Positions 22,134 through 34,340 of a stretch of DNA of 64,000 nucleotides are shown piece by piece (positions within the stretch are counted from its first letter, which is position 1; each line of letters starts with the position of its first letter). The position numbers and the translations under genes were made by a program. The notes under the pieces were generated by a model that had not been told where the DNA came from, did no database searches, and saw only the letters and a list, made by a program, of their open reading frames with translations. Source of the DNA: Neurospora intermedia (taxonomy: Eukaryota; Ascomycota; Sordariomycetes; Sordariales; Sordariaceae); the NCBI GenBank assembly GCA_037102815.1, contig BTPP01000008.1, positions 1,364,001-1,428,000 of the forward strand. Reading direction: 5' to 3'.

Positions 22134-25100
22134 TGTTCTTCAGAACTTGATGCTTTTGGGACAACGGACACCTCGTCGGGAAGATGTTGGTCAGTGTTTG
22201 AAGGAGGATGAAGGAAGTTGACGATGGTTGGGCTCGTACCCCGCGCGGGCTAGGTAGCGACGACAAGCGTCCATGCCTTATCTGGTTGCATATAATCTAC
22301 AAAAAATGACTCAACACCCCGCCAATAGCTCGAGTGATTGGCCCACATATTGTGTCAATTTTCTGTATGGTAGGAACATGAACGCCATTTCTTCCATATA
22401 CATTGTTAACATCCTGTCAAGTGCATCCCGCCGGCTTCCGGACAAGACCACTCGACATTGAAGATTGACTTCACCCGCAGCGCCGAAAACCGAATGTCTG
22501 GCTTCCGGACGCCATGGCCACATCTTGACGGACAACACAGAATTCACAATCACCTTCATGCCGCAAAAGCATGGGCGCTCCAATTGCGAAAACCGACTTC
22601 CTTCTCAGGCCAACTTCGCGGCCCCATTATGGAACTTATATTTAGCACAAGAGATATAGACCAAAGCGCGTGGGTGGCTTGGAATGTGCTTGAACTTGAT
22701 ACGATGAAATAGCCGCGTAGAACCGACGCGGGGGGAGGGGGGCACTCCTTGGCGCTTCTAGCCCTGCCTCACACCTCAAACGCCCTTCCAGTCGGCCGTA
22801 TACCTTGATGCACAGGATGCCCAACGATGACAACTCCAACAGATCATGTTGGCCTCCATACGACCGCCTGTCTGGCGTCGCCTTCCGCCCCGCCATCGCT
22901 GCATCGCCATCTAGGTATTGCCAGGAACCCACGATGGCGGCCAGTCTATAGACCACCCTCACCAGACCACGAAGACAGATTACACAGCCTCTCTTTCTGA
23001 TGTCCGTCATATGTAGTTTTGCCGTGGCATTTCAAGAACCCGCGATGTTTCCTTCCCGCCCTGTGCGGTAACACAAGTCAATTCTCAAATCTCCCCCAGA
23101 CGTCACTTTATTTTCCCATACACAGCGCTGGGTGGGAAGGCCAAGTTGGACTTCATGTTCCTCCGCTGCAGCCACCCGAACTGCCTTCCCCTGTGTCAGG
23201 CGCGCATTCTGTTTCGTTTTGTTTTATTACACACCGTTTACTGTCACTTTCATTCAGCCTCCCATTGAATCGTCAAATTCTGCATGATACCTACCTGTGG
23301 CCAGTTTCAGACTTTCCCATTCTCACTACGGCCACCCTCAGTTGTCTCCGTCTTCCTCTTCCCTTACCTTCTCTTTGTATGTCACTCGTTTTTCGTTTTC
23401 CCATTTATCGCTTTCCTTCTTTGTTCCTCGAACGTGCGAATCCATGTCGTTTTAACCTCTGCATCCCGAACCAACAAATGCTCAGGCACCAAGTGGGAAG
23501 CCACTCATCTAACAACATGTTGCGTGACCTCTCCACGCGCTTCTTCCCAATCATATGTCTAGCCCAGGATCTCAAGTTGATTCCTACATTCTGAACTGAG
23601 CCTTGGGAAGCAGTACGTTCATCCCACGATGGGGTCATGTCATGGCCGGCTGCCCTGTGTCAAATGTCAACACCGAGGCTGTGAATCTACTTACCTTGGC
23701 TTACATACGCACCATCAAGCTGTTCTAAGATGTTGAATGATTTTGACGTGTCGCTTTGACTGGTGATTGTAGGGGTGGGAAAGTAGTGATAGACGATGGT
23801 GTTGCAAATGGAGATGCAGTATGTAGGACGGAGGCTGAGTTGTGGGGAAAAGTACCTGTCGTTTTAATTAGTGTACGGCGTAAATACACTACACTACAGT
23901 ATACTACGCTCTCCACAGCACGGTAGTATTAATAACCCACCAATAGCATCACGTAGACTTTACTCGTCTGGTGCTTTTACCGAAGTGATCTTGCTAGCTT
24001 ATACCTAGAAGTTTAGTCGCTGCTACCAATCAGCCCCATCGCATACAGAGCGATCGCCAGCACCAACAGCACACTAGCACGCCGTTATTACCGAGTGTTG
24101 ATCGCATCGGAGCCTTGGATGGGCGGTTAAAATGATAATAAAAACGATGCGGAGTAAAGAAGCAAGTGACCACACGGTCCGCTCCGGAGCCCGGATCGAA
24201 ATTGACACTGAATTGATTCCTCAAGTGATGAAATGGACGAACCATCATGATCAGCTAGTGAAAAGGAAAAGCATACATGACACTCAATATTCATCACATC
24301 CCAACCACGTGATGGTTTACCGCTTTTTTTTCACTTCATGCGGTTTTACTCAATTATCTAGGTAGGTATAGCGGTGCCTTACCTCCCACTCGGTCGTCAT
24401 AACCAACCAACCAACCAACCAACCAACCAACCAACCGTGCAGAAAAAACCGTTTCACTTCATCCGTTTCATACTGTCTTCCAGCATTTCAACTTCTTCAA
24501 GTTCCATCCCCCTAACCGTCATGTCACTTTCCCAACTTCCAGTTTCCTCGCTCCCCTATCAATCTAAGACAGTTTGCTCAATCAAACGTGCCTCTCTGCC
24601 CGGCAAGGGGCAAGCGAAATGTTAGACTATGTCGCTCCTTTATTTGACATCCACTCAACGGCCCCCGATGCCGTGAAGGCCAAGACAAATCGCCAACCGA
24701 CACCCGCTTCTAGGAAAGCAGCAGCCCAGCACTCCTTTCCGTTTAACAAGCAGTAGGTATCGCGACCCAACAACACAACACAACGCATCTTTGTCACACA
24801 GCCTGAACAGCCCCCGTAGGATCATATCAAGCTCAGTGGCAGCGATGGCATGGTACTAGAATTGTATAACGGGGGCCAATGCAATTTGCCGCTTTGCACC
24901 CCGCTCCTACACTACCACGCTCGACCTTTTTGTTTCTGTTTTTAGGCCTTTTCTTTCAGGCGTACAACTCTAGCCCATCAAAGAGACAAGATGAACATGT
25001 TATAAAACATTCGTGGCTTGGCGTTTCCATCGCAATTGGCCCTTGTCTTAGGTCGCCATATGCAGCTAGCGAGCTAGCCAGTTAGTAGCGAACAGCACTA

Positions 25101-26138
25101 CTAATGACTCCCAACGAATGCCGCCCGTTACCTTTAGCCGGTTGAACACCTTCCACTTGATGCCTGTCCCGCCCCTCTCTCTTCCCGCTCGCATCCTTTC
25201 TGACTTGCTACGGTAGATTTAGCCTCGCTAGTAGGTTACAGTGGTGAACTACGCCCCTGTCCTGCCTCGGCCGGCCTTCTTAGGTGGCCCTCACCTCCAA
25301 TTGGGCCCCCTGGGAAGCACCGCAGCAGAAAGCAGAACCAAGCGGGAGAGATCTTCATGAGTTCCCCCTTCCGCTTAGAACACAAGGACATTCAAAATTT
25401 GTTTTTGATATATAAGAGGTACGACCAAGCTTGGCGCTCTCTTTCTTTGGCCTCTCCAAGTACAAAGTTGTACGGCTCGGCAGCATTAGTAGCAACAACA
25501 GCAAAAAGCAGGACACAAAAGAACAACAACAACACCAACAACGAACCAACTGCTTTTTTTGGGGCGAAATCCAACAACAACAACGAACGAAATAACGGTT
25601 CCAACGCGGCTAGTTAGTTCAACTCGCCTGAAGAACCGGAATTTGTTCACATCCCACCCCATCCCACTACATAAAAAAAAAGGGGGAAACCTTTGATTGG
25701 AGGACAGCGACGTCAACGGTCAACCGGGTTGGTAACAACGCATTCGGGTATATTCGAGGGTCAAGAAACTAGAAACAAGAAAACGAGGTAGGTGTACGCC
25801 CCTGTTGTTAGTTTCACAGTGTTGGGTCGCACACGTGGAAATTGGTCCTCCCAAACGCCACCCAAGGAACCGGGGGACAAGGTCTTGAATGTTTGTCCCT
25901 TGCATGGATGGACGGAAGATCCTGACCAACGTTTGAGTTCAGCTTTGATTTAAGTTGTCGTCTTCCTCTGCCTTCTTGTGCCTTTGTATTCTTTTTTTTT
26001 TCAAGCTTGTCTCAATCAGTCACTCGCTCAGCACTCAAGGAAAGGGGTCCACATATATTAACCTCGAGATACCGCATTAGTCCAACTTGTCAGCATTATC
26101 AACCTTATCGTCGATTATCACCTCAACCACAATTCAAA
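22134..26138. other. Four-kilobase gene-poor region
   Basis: No convincing gene. 23010-23480 is pyrimidine-rich on the plus strand, so its 191-codon frame is low-complexity. 24401-24436 is an (AACC)9 repeat. 25490-25610 is CAA-rich and translates as poly-Asn in one frame. The right end must contain the promoter and 5' leader of the SOD gene. Short frames elsewhere lack domains and codon bias. A non-coding transcript or a very small secreted protein cannot be excluded. Confidence 0.5.
24401..24436. repeat. (AACC)9 tetranucleotide microsatellite
   Basis: Nine uninterrupted copies of AACC, in the gene-poor region between the HET gene and the SOD gene. Confidence 0.95.
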
Positions 26139-27029
26139 ATGCGTACCTCAGTAGTAGCTCTTTCACTCCTCGGCGCGGCCGCTACCGGTGTTGCTGCCCA
26201 GAAGGCTGTATGTTCTCACCATCATCGACCTCCTACCTATACAACGACGTAGAAAGCGTCCCAATACTAACTATGAGGTTGTACCAGCTCCCCACAGCTG
26301 CAGCTGTGACCAACAACCCCTCTTGTCTCGTTGCCGAAGCGGTCCTTCCCGAGAACGCCTGGCAAAAGAACGGCTTCCCTAATGGCGGCAACATCAAGGG
26401 CAAGGTGGTAGCCAAGTCGGGCGACGGCGGTGTTGGAGTGCAGTTCAATGTTGAAGTGACCGGCCTGCCTGAGGGTGGCCCTTTCAGTATGATCCCAACA
26501 TAGCTCACCCCTGTTGGACAAGAAAAAGGTAACTAACCTTTCCACAGCTTACCACATTCACGCCAAGCCCGTTCCCGAGAACGGCAACTGCACAGCAACC
26601 GGCGCTCACTTTGACCCTACTGAGCGAGGCGAGGACCCCGTCTGCGACAAGAGCAAGCCCGAGACGTGCCAAATCGGCGATCTGGCCGGCAAGCACGGCG
26701 CTATTCCTGCGGACAATACCACCTTCAGCGCCAGTTACGTTGACAAGTACGCCTCGCTCGTTGAGGGTTCGGACGCCTACTTCCTCGACCGCAGCATCGT
26801 GTTCCATTTCCCCAACAAGACGAGGATCACCTGCGCCAACTTCAAGATCACCGAGCAGGCTTGCAGTGGTTCTACCACTGGCGTTGCTGCCCCTACCGGA
26901 TCTACCACCGGAGGCGCGGCCTCACCGTCAGGCACACTACCTGTTGGAGCTGGAGCTAGCCTTAGCGCGAGCTCCATGACCGGAGTGGCGGCTGCCTTGC
27001 TGGGCGGTGCAATGATGTTGATGCTCTAA
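26139..27029 (+). CDS. GPI-anchored Cu-only superoxide dismutase-like wall protein
   Basis: Extracellular SOD of the fungal Cu-only class. Three exons: 26139-26207, 26288-26486 and 26548-27029; introns of 80 and 61 nt with TACTAAC and AACTAAC branch sites; 249 residues. A signal peptide (MRTSVVALSLLGAAATGVAA) is followed by an SOD domain: YHIHAKPV carries two Cu histidines, GAHFDP the bridging-type histidine, and IVFHFPNKTRITCANF the fourth Cu histidine. The zinc loop is replaced by a Cys-containing stretch ending CQIGDLAGKHG: the H71 and H80 ligands of Cu/Zn enzymes are absent while the Asp remains, as in Candida Sod4/5/6. A Ser/Thr/Gly-rich stalk and hydrophobic tail (SMTGVAAALLGGAMMLML) indicate a GPI anchor. 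It probably detoxifies superoxide at the wall. I recall an N. crassa anchored-cell-wall protein of this kind (acw series) but cannot check it. Confidence 0.88.
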
Positions 27030-30000
27030 GTTGAAACGGAACGTTATCGGGAATGTTTGGGGTCAATGATGGGAAAATAGATATTGCCTAGTGGTCCATT
27101 TCTGGATCCATCACTCAAATGGCTATGGTTTTTTGGTCACTGATTAGCGATCCGATGATTTATTATCTGGGAGTTCAATTTTTATCCTAGGTTAGCGGCG
27201 CATGCGAGCTCTTAAGCTACGTACCTGAACACAAGCATGTCCCTGATTTTGTTTGCATGCATAACAAATGCAAGCAGAAATCACCCCAAGAAAAGTATTT
27301 AATAATAAAGTTGAACTTGACAGGCTATGTCGCTGAAGGTGAGCCATGCAAATTCCGTGATGACAGCCTAAGGTTTTGACTGCTGTTGCATAATCAGATG
27401 CTGAAAGCAATTATTTCCGATTCGAAATAGACTTTGCGGTTGTCAAGTCAAGATCGAGTATTGGAGAGAAAAGAAAGATAGGAGATAGTTGGGAGCGGGG
27501 GGTGGGGGGTTCAAGTGATGCCGTCCCAGAATTTCCAGCTGCCACCCCCCTCCTCCTTCTCCTATCTGAATGGTGAGGCAGATGATGGTGAGAGGCTGGA
27601 TATATCCACTTTGGTAAAAGAGCTGAAGAGCCAAAGAGCCCTGGACAACCGTAGTCAGCAGTACTGTACCTCTGATGTCCAGATAAGATGTCTTGAAAAA
27701 AGCACCGAAGCATTCACTTTACCACAGCAGGCTGCGGTGACGGTAGTGGTGTCGGCTTCCCACGCGGGTTGGGTATCATTCCTGTCGACGGCCACTGCTG
27801 TCCTTCGTGTCGATGGTTTGAATGGCTTCCCACACACATCCTGCCAAGCCTTCTCAGCCGTCATAATCGTACGAGATTGAGGGCCACCCGCAATGATCAT
27901 CGAGACCGTTCCGTGATGGTGATGAAGTGAAGCTGGACCACGGTACGTTATTGGGTCGACCTTTGAGGGTGGTAACCCGATTGAGGTGTGAAGTGTTTTG
28001 TTCCTTGTATGGTTGCGTCGACGCGGGGATCTTCCTTTAGCGGCCCCACAAACCCCCCTGACTGCATTAGCACCCCCTAAAGGATCACAGCGTGCCGTGC
28101 TTTCAGGGGAACACTTAGCGGGGCTCCTATGATCGACCGCTAACGCCGATCAGGGAAATGCGACCTGGCAGGCGCGAACGATGCGATGCAACTGCAACAT
28201 CATCATCACCATGTCAACATCCACATGTGTTTTATCCACGGGTTCATCGATGGGCAGGGGTGTATACCGACATGAACACTCAACGAAGGATAAGAGGCGC
28301 CACTTTCGGAGCTTGGCTAATTCAAAGGAGTGTCCATCACCACCGCTAATGACCGAATTTTCGGGTCAAGTAGAGGCACCTGCCAGTCCCAAGTTAGCTC
28401 ATTAACCGATGGCTAACGATTCGAAGAACATACCCAAGATAGGTCGGTCAAACTCGGCGTTTTCATTGCTTCTTCAGCCGCAACTGCAACTTCATCTCCC
28501 TTGGCTCTGCTCTCGAGCGCCAGCTTCACTATGGCGACGTTTCTGAACTCACCTGCCATGTCTTGACGTTTTGGCGTCTTAAATTCTCCGAGCTGTGATC
28601 GGTCAAATTCTCAGCCAAGTTGCGCTGGTTTGCCTGCCTTTCGCGTCCATGGGTTTTGGCATTTGAAAGCTGGCGATTTGGGAGGAAATCGAATCGGAGT
28701 TTCCCAGCGCAGATCCCTGTTTCAAGCTAGCTCTACAAGACTGACAGGAACTTGGAAGCAGCTCGAGAGATCCTGTCTGCTGACTCGACAGGACATGGGA
28801 GAAACTACCAGAACCCAATTCCTACCTCGGCTATAAAAATATTGTTCGCTGACGCACACAACTTCATGACGGGAAGTCGAGGGCTATGTCTAGTCCCTTA
28901 AAGTCTCACTCGCTCCGTCATCCGGGCACGCAACACGCTTGGTAACACAAGGGAAGGGTCGGGTCGCAGCTTCCACTTCCGCACATGGAAAGTGCAAGCT
29001 TTCACTTCTTGTTGACGACGCCAGCTGATGAGGACGGAACCGGTACCGAAAGGACTCGGGGTGTTCGTTTTCAGCCGACAGGGCCTGACTGGCAGCTTTA
29101 CCAATAGCGATTACAGAAACCCAACTTGACTGCCTTAGGGTTTGAGTTTGTAAAGAGATCTGCGCAGTCTGCGATGCTTACGTAGCTGAAAAGGAACGCC
29201 CCAAATCTTTGCGGAGGCCTGGCGACAACCGCGCTAACAAAAGCCACCAAAACGCCATCATCTCACCTTGCAGCTGTTAGTTCGATCCTGCAGTCTATCG
29301 GGTGGTTCCTTCCTTCTGCCTCACTTCAACTGTGAGTGTGTCATGAAGTGGTGGTCCCAACGGGAAGGAACTGACAATAAACTTGTCTCACTCTCAGCCT
29401 CGAAGTGCTTGCTTTCACATTTTCAAAATTCATGACCTTTGCCAGCCGTCCCGTCTAAGCGCCACTCTGCCTTATCCTTGCTGACAATTTCACTGCTGTG
29501 GGAAAGGTATAATCCATGTCATAGCCGACGGAGAGGGTTGCAATTTTCACCAATCATCAAACTTGTTCAACTTTCACCTCAAGCTGGCAACCTCTGTCAT
29601 TCTCCAGCCATGCCATTCCACTTCACATACCACTGTCTACAGCCTCCTCTTGTGTCTCACTTGCCCCTACCCTTCAAGTGAAGAATGGATGCCTACAACT
29701 CTGCGGACATCACACCATTGCGCTTGGGGACATGATCGCCCACGAGATTGTTACATCCTGAACACATTATCACAATTGGCAGAGATAAACTCCATGGCGA
29801 TCTCCAGTCCCTTGGCTTCAGCCAACTCAACGGTGCGCAAAGTCATGTCTATGGTACAATCTAGAGACGCCAACCGTGGGTTGCGACTCGGTTTGTATTT
29901 CTCATTCAGTGCTTTGTTGCTAAATCTGGGCAAACTCAGCTGTCTTGTGCTGAGCAACAGCTAGAGATATGAGCGACGATGGTACACTGATAATCCAGCA

Positions 30001-31632
30001 CACCGAGACTCGGTAAACGTTCGGACTCACCCGCGGTCTCATTCAACTCGGCATATCTCGATCTCTTATGAATCAGATACTTCAACGTCATGATCTACCT
30101 ACTCCGGCCCTGTCCAGCTGGCTGTGCAGGATAATGCTTATCCGGCTATTTTGACTGTCCTCATGAAACCCAACAACAATCGAACCAAGACGGGAAAGGT
30201 AACATCAGAGCAGTGTATCAGCTCATGGCCTTTATCACGGTTCGCCGATTGAGGTTGCATTACAAGCCGTTCTGCCTTCACTCTGCAGACAAGCATCACC
30301 TCGCGAGGTGAAGCTCATCCTCCAACTAGCCATTTGTCTTCACACGAGGGACTTGTTGCCACCGCATGTGTTGGCAGTTCATAGCACTCCGAACGATTAG
30401 GGCTCATGACAACTTTTTGGATGCCAAAATTGGAGACCAACCCTGTTCAGTCTTCCAATCAACGGGGATAATATCGAGAACCATCCTACGCTAACTCAAT
30501 CATGTAACCCATCCCACGCCATGGGGCTAAACTGAGACACTTGCGCAAACGGCATCACCTGGTGACAGCTATGTCACGATTACCTTGTAGCAGGACACAT
30601 CCGACAGGCAATGGTACGTGAGCAGACCATCACATGAAGCCGTTGCATCGATTTTGCAACTGAGCCACTCTAGCAGTGTAACTCCGCCCTTTCTGCTTTT
30701 TTGCGTGGCATCAACTCAAAAAGCGAATTCTGGGGCCACAGCTTGAGCGTGCTATAACATGTTCGGTTCACCTTCTTATCAGTGTCAATAGATCGGACGC
30801 CGACCCTTTATGCTATGATTTCATTCAGGAACTACCAAGCGTGGAGCGGGATCCTCGCATTTCAAAGTCAATGGGTATGTGTTGACTTTCCAAGATCCAG
30901 AAAGGAAACGATCAGCCAGGATAACACTTGGGTGGTGAGGCTCTCCACCGTTCATGCATCCCATTGTGTAGTGTACTGTGCACTTCTACGCCACCAAACT
31001 CACAAGTTTCTCTCATGTCCCTGTTGATCTTCGCGATGAGCACATGGGTACATCCGGATGTGTGCACCTGGAAACCGGGGAGCAATATTGACCCACCCTT
31101 CTCGACAACACCCTCAGTCCAGATTTCTATTGGTCTTCTTCCAGATACGGTTTTCTGGCACGACATCCGGTAGCACCGAGAAACTCCTTGTATGCTTGGA
31201 TGTGGGGTCCATTGAGTTCCATTTGCTCTCCGAGAGCAACAGGTCACTGTTCATCGTTCGTGACGCTGTCCCAGCTTCCGCGCCTGCTAGCGGTCGGCGT
31301 TACAGGTTGAGTGACTCCAGCCCTTGAGTCTATCCTCTTTCCCTTCTGATAGGTACTTCTTCATGATGTTCAGCTTGTCATCTTCATGGCACTTCTCAAC
31401 ATACATTTGTGAGGAAACGTCATGCCGGCTCTCGGAGTGTGATAGCCGAGCCATCGGATCCGGGAAGACACATCCGCACGGGGGTCCCTCAAAACTAAGG
31501 GGGATTTTCAGATCTAGAGGTCGAGTCGTCTTACAGGAGTATTTAAGATGGTCTAGATGCCCTCTTCCACAACACCAAGTGGACATAACTTCCGAATCAT
31601 CACATCGCGCCATTACCATCGCATTATTCACC
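27030..31632. other. Gene-poor region with isolated coding-like patches
   Basis: The longest gap in the window, about 4.6 kb. No complete gene can be assembled. Two places read as protein-like without stops but lack a start and convincing splice partners: 28474-28593 (strong C-ending codons, RNCNFISLGSALERQLHYGD) and 30012-30400. These may be chance, small unannotated exons or relics of decayed genes. The right end holds the promoter of the aminotransferase gene, with a TATTTAAG box near 31539. Confidence 0.45.
28474..28593 (+). other. Orphan coding-like patch (possible exon or relic)
   Basis: Read in frame from AGC at 28474, about 30 codons almost all end in C or T: SRNCNFISLGSALERQLHYG, then DVSELTCHVLTFWRLKFSEL and TGA. 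This is the bias of real genes in this window. TTCTTCAG just before could act as a splice acceptor. No matching upstream exon or start was found. It faintly recalls small Cys-containing secreted domains (CVNH-like), but I would not assign it. Confidence 0.25.
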
Positions 31633-33864
31633 ATGAGCCGTCTCAACCTTCTCAGCCGTCTTTCTAAGAAAGGACGAGAGCGTCGTGATGTTGCTACAAT
31701 GAGTGATAACACAAGAAAATCATCACAAGAGAAGACATTCTCCGAATATCCAGCTTTGAGCTCCATCAACTGTAACTACATTTCCCCACGTCCCTCCACT
31801 CACCCTCTGAAATTCTAGGAATCAAACATGTCAATTTGAGCTGATCTGAGCTGACATCTGGCGTACAGTCCCATTCTCAGGCAACAAGCGCCTTACTCCA
31901 ACCGAGTCACCATACAACAAGCCAGTGGAGATAATACGCAAAGAAGAGTATTCTCACATGAACAGTGGTGAGTCCGGAAGCTTCCGAACATCCTCCTTCT
32001 CTACAACTATCTCTGCTTGTTGTTCTTAACTTCAACCTAACGGTGACTAGGTATCTACCTTGACCACAGTGGGACTACCATCTACGCCCAATCGACCATC
32101 AAGCGTTTCGCTGACAAGATGCGCGCTAACCTCTACGGTAACCCCCATTCTGCCAACGAGCCTGCCAAGTTCTCCGGTGAAATGGTTGACTCGGTACGCG
32201 AAAAAACCCTCCGTTTCCTCGGCGCCGACCCACGCCACTTTGACCTCGTTTTCGTCGCCAATGCCACCGCGGCCATCAAGCTCGTGGCAGACTGCTTTCG
32301 TGACCTCGCTGAGCAGACCCGCGCCGGCTCCTTTTGGTACGGCTATCACCGTGATGCACACACCAGTCTTGTGGGCGTGCGCGAGTTGACCAAGGGACCA
32401 CTTAGCCACAAGTGCTTTGAGAGCGACGCCGAAGTCGAGGAGTGGATCGAGGGAAGGAATACCTTTGGTCAGCAGCCCGGTGGTCTTGCTCTCTTTGCAT
32501 ACCCCGGGCAAAGTAACCTTACGGGGCGCAGACTTCCGCTCACATGGACAGGGAATATTCGACACGACAGAACGAAGAGGCTACGCAATACCTACACCCT
32601 TCTGGATGCTGCAGCGCTGGCTATGACCAGTCCCATGTCATACGTCTTCGAAGACCCTGACACCGCACCTGACTTTACTTGCGTGTCGTTCTACAAGATC
32701 TTTGGTTTTCCGGATGTGGGCGGGCTCATTGTCCGTAAAGACTCCGGCCATATCCTAGCGCTGAGAAAATACTTTGGCGGAGGCACCGTCAGTCTGGTCA
32801 GCACCATTGGAAGCGCATGGCATGTAAGCAAGGGGTTGGAGGCCTACACCCATGACGATGGAAGCGAGCACGCCGGCGGTCTACATGAGGGTTTGGAAGA
32901 TGGGACGCTCCCCTTTCACAGCATCTTGGTATTGGGCGAGGCAATCGATGTTCACAAAGAGCTGTTTGGAAGCATGGAGAATGTTTCTGCCCACACGTCG
33001 ATGTTGGTAAAAAGACTGTATCAAGGGATGAAAGCGATGCGGTATGAGAATGGACAACAGCTTTGCAAGGTCTATCATTCTGGCGATGAAGACATATGGG
33101 AAAAGGAGGAGGGGGATAAGGTGTACGGCGACGCGAGGGTGCAGGGCGCCACGATAGCCTTCAACGTGTTTAGAGAGGACGGAACGTATGAGAGCTATGC
33201 GGTGGTGGAGAAGATGGCAAATGATGGGGGAATTTATGTGAGATCAGGTGGTAAGTTTGTCTTCATCGGCCCCCGTTTCCCTTGCATATAGGCTGAGATA
33301 TACTAACACTAAATCTCTATACAGGAGTTTGTAACCCTGGAGGAGTCTTCACAGCTCTTCAGTACGAGCCGTGGCAACTCAACAGGGCCAAGTCCGCCGG
33401 TCATCATTGCGGCTCTAACGGGTTGAGCGTCATTAACGAGCTTCCTACGGGGTAAGTCCCCTTCATTCCTTTTACCCCGCTATCAAACATCGCACCAAGC
33501 CCAGCTAACACCTCCCTCCCTTCCTCCCAGTGTCGTCCGAGCCAGTCTAGGCGCAATGAGTACCGCCCAAGACGTTAACGCCTTCCTCGATTTCCTCAAG
33601 AAGAACTTCCTCGAGAAGGGCCTTCCCACAACGAAATCCAATATGAAGAGAAAGAGACAGCAGGCACAAAACTTGCTCGACAGCCTCTCTTCTGCAGCTA
33701 TGGCAACAGGTACTGTGGCTGCAAATGACGAAACAGAGACAGGGACAGGGACATCTACTGTCATCTTGCCGCCGTCGCCTACTCCTACTTCCGTTGGGGA
33801 GGAAGGAGCAGTGACGATGAAGCCGAAGGTATTGGGGAGGGTCGGCAGTGCTATTTCTATCTAG
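31633..33864 (+). CDS. Class V aminotransferase, molybdenum-cofactor-sulfurase-like (no MOSC domain)
   Basis: PLP-dependent enzyme of the cysteine desulfurase / MOCOS N-terminal type. Five exons: 31633-31771, 31869-31967, 32051-33250, 33325-33451 and 33531-33864; introns of 74-97 nt with CTGAC or CTAAC branches; 632 residues. After a short basic start it has GIYLDHSGTTIYAQSTI, GNPHSANEPAKFSGE, FVANATAAIKLVADCF, YHRDAHTSLVGVRE and DFTCVSFYKIFGFPDVGG, with the presumed PLP lysine at about K295. The Cys of ICNPG-type MOCOS sequence appears in the spliced SGGVCNPGGVF. The C terminus after ASLGAMSTAQDVNAFLDFL is a basic then Ser/Thr/Pro-rich tail, not a MOSC domain. Full MOCOS proteins add a C-terminal MOSC half, so the sulfur acceptor is unknown. 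It may mobilise sulfur from cysteine or have another lyase role. Confidence 0.85.
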
Positions 33865-34340
33865 GGGTAATAAGTTCTTTCAAGGGACGGATATGCCGAT
33901 TGATGTTAATGCAATGGTAGGTAGGCAGACGCTGGTTGGGACTTTGTTTGATATTGGAGTTGGGATCAGGGTCACGATCATGCTCAGTTCTGTTTTGCTT
34001 TGGAGTTCTTTCCTTTTAGTTGTCGTTTTGACTTTCTTTCATTTATAATTTTCCTTTGGCCTATAGCGTGGCCGTTATACTTATTTGCCATTCATCTAAA
34101 CACATTTCTGCCTTTTGCAGTCGCGCATGACCTGATCGTGATTGGGCAGTGGCAATACTGGTAACACCTAGCTTGCGTGGTATTATGGTCGAGTGTGCCA
34201 TCAGCGGTACTGGCAAAAAAAGAAAAAAAAAGAAAAAAAAAAAAAATTCTGCAGGTCCTGTGTCGATGTTGATTCCAGTATTTATGGTGGCGATAAGGCC
34301 GAAGGTACTGAAACGAGCAGGTAGTGCTATGTCTGTTTGT
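33811..34340 (+). repeat. Diverged tandem copy of the aminotransferase 3' end
   Basis: The last 54 bases of the aminotransferase CDS (33811-33864) recur diverged at 34287-34340. The plus-frame translations are VTMKPKVLGRVGSAISI and VAIRPKVLKRAGSAMSV. Most differences are transitions, in both directions. The intervening sequence has no obvious match and includes an A/AAAG tract (34214-34246). This looks like an old partial duplication whose second copy has no open gene. Confidence 0.6.
34214..34246. repeat. A-rich tract
   Basis: About 33 bases of A interrupted by a few G residues, downstream of the aminotransferase gene. No function is evident. Confidence 0.75.

Noticed and set aside
23019-23594. 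191-codon plus-strand frame
   Set aside because: Made of pyrimidine-rich sequence giving Ser/Pro/Leu/Phe low complexity; typical of promoter or leader DNA here.
25357-25617. 86-codon frame with poly-Asn
   Set aside because: Driven by CAA-rich simple sequence upstream of the SOD gene; no start context or homology signal.
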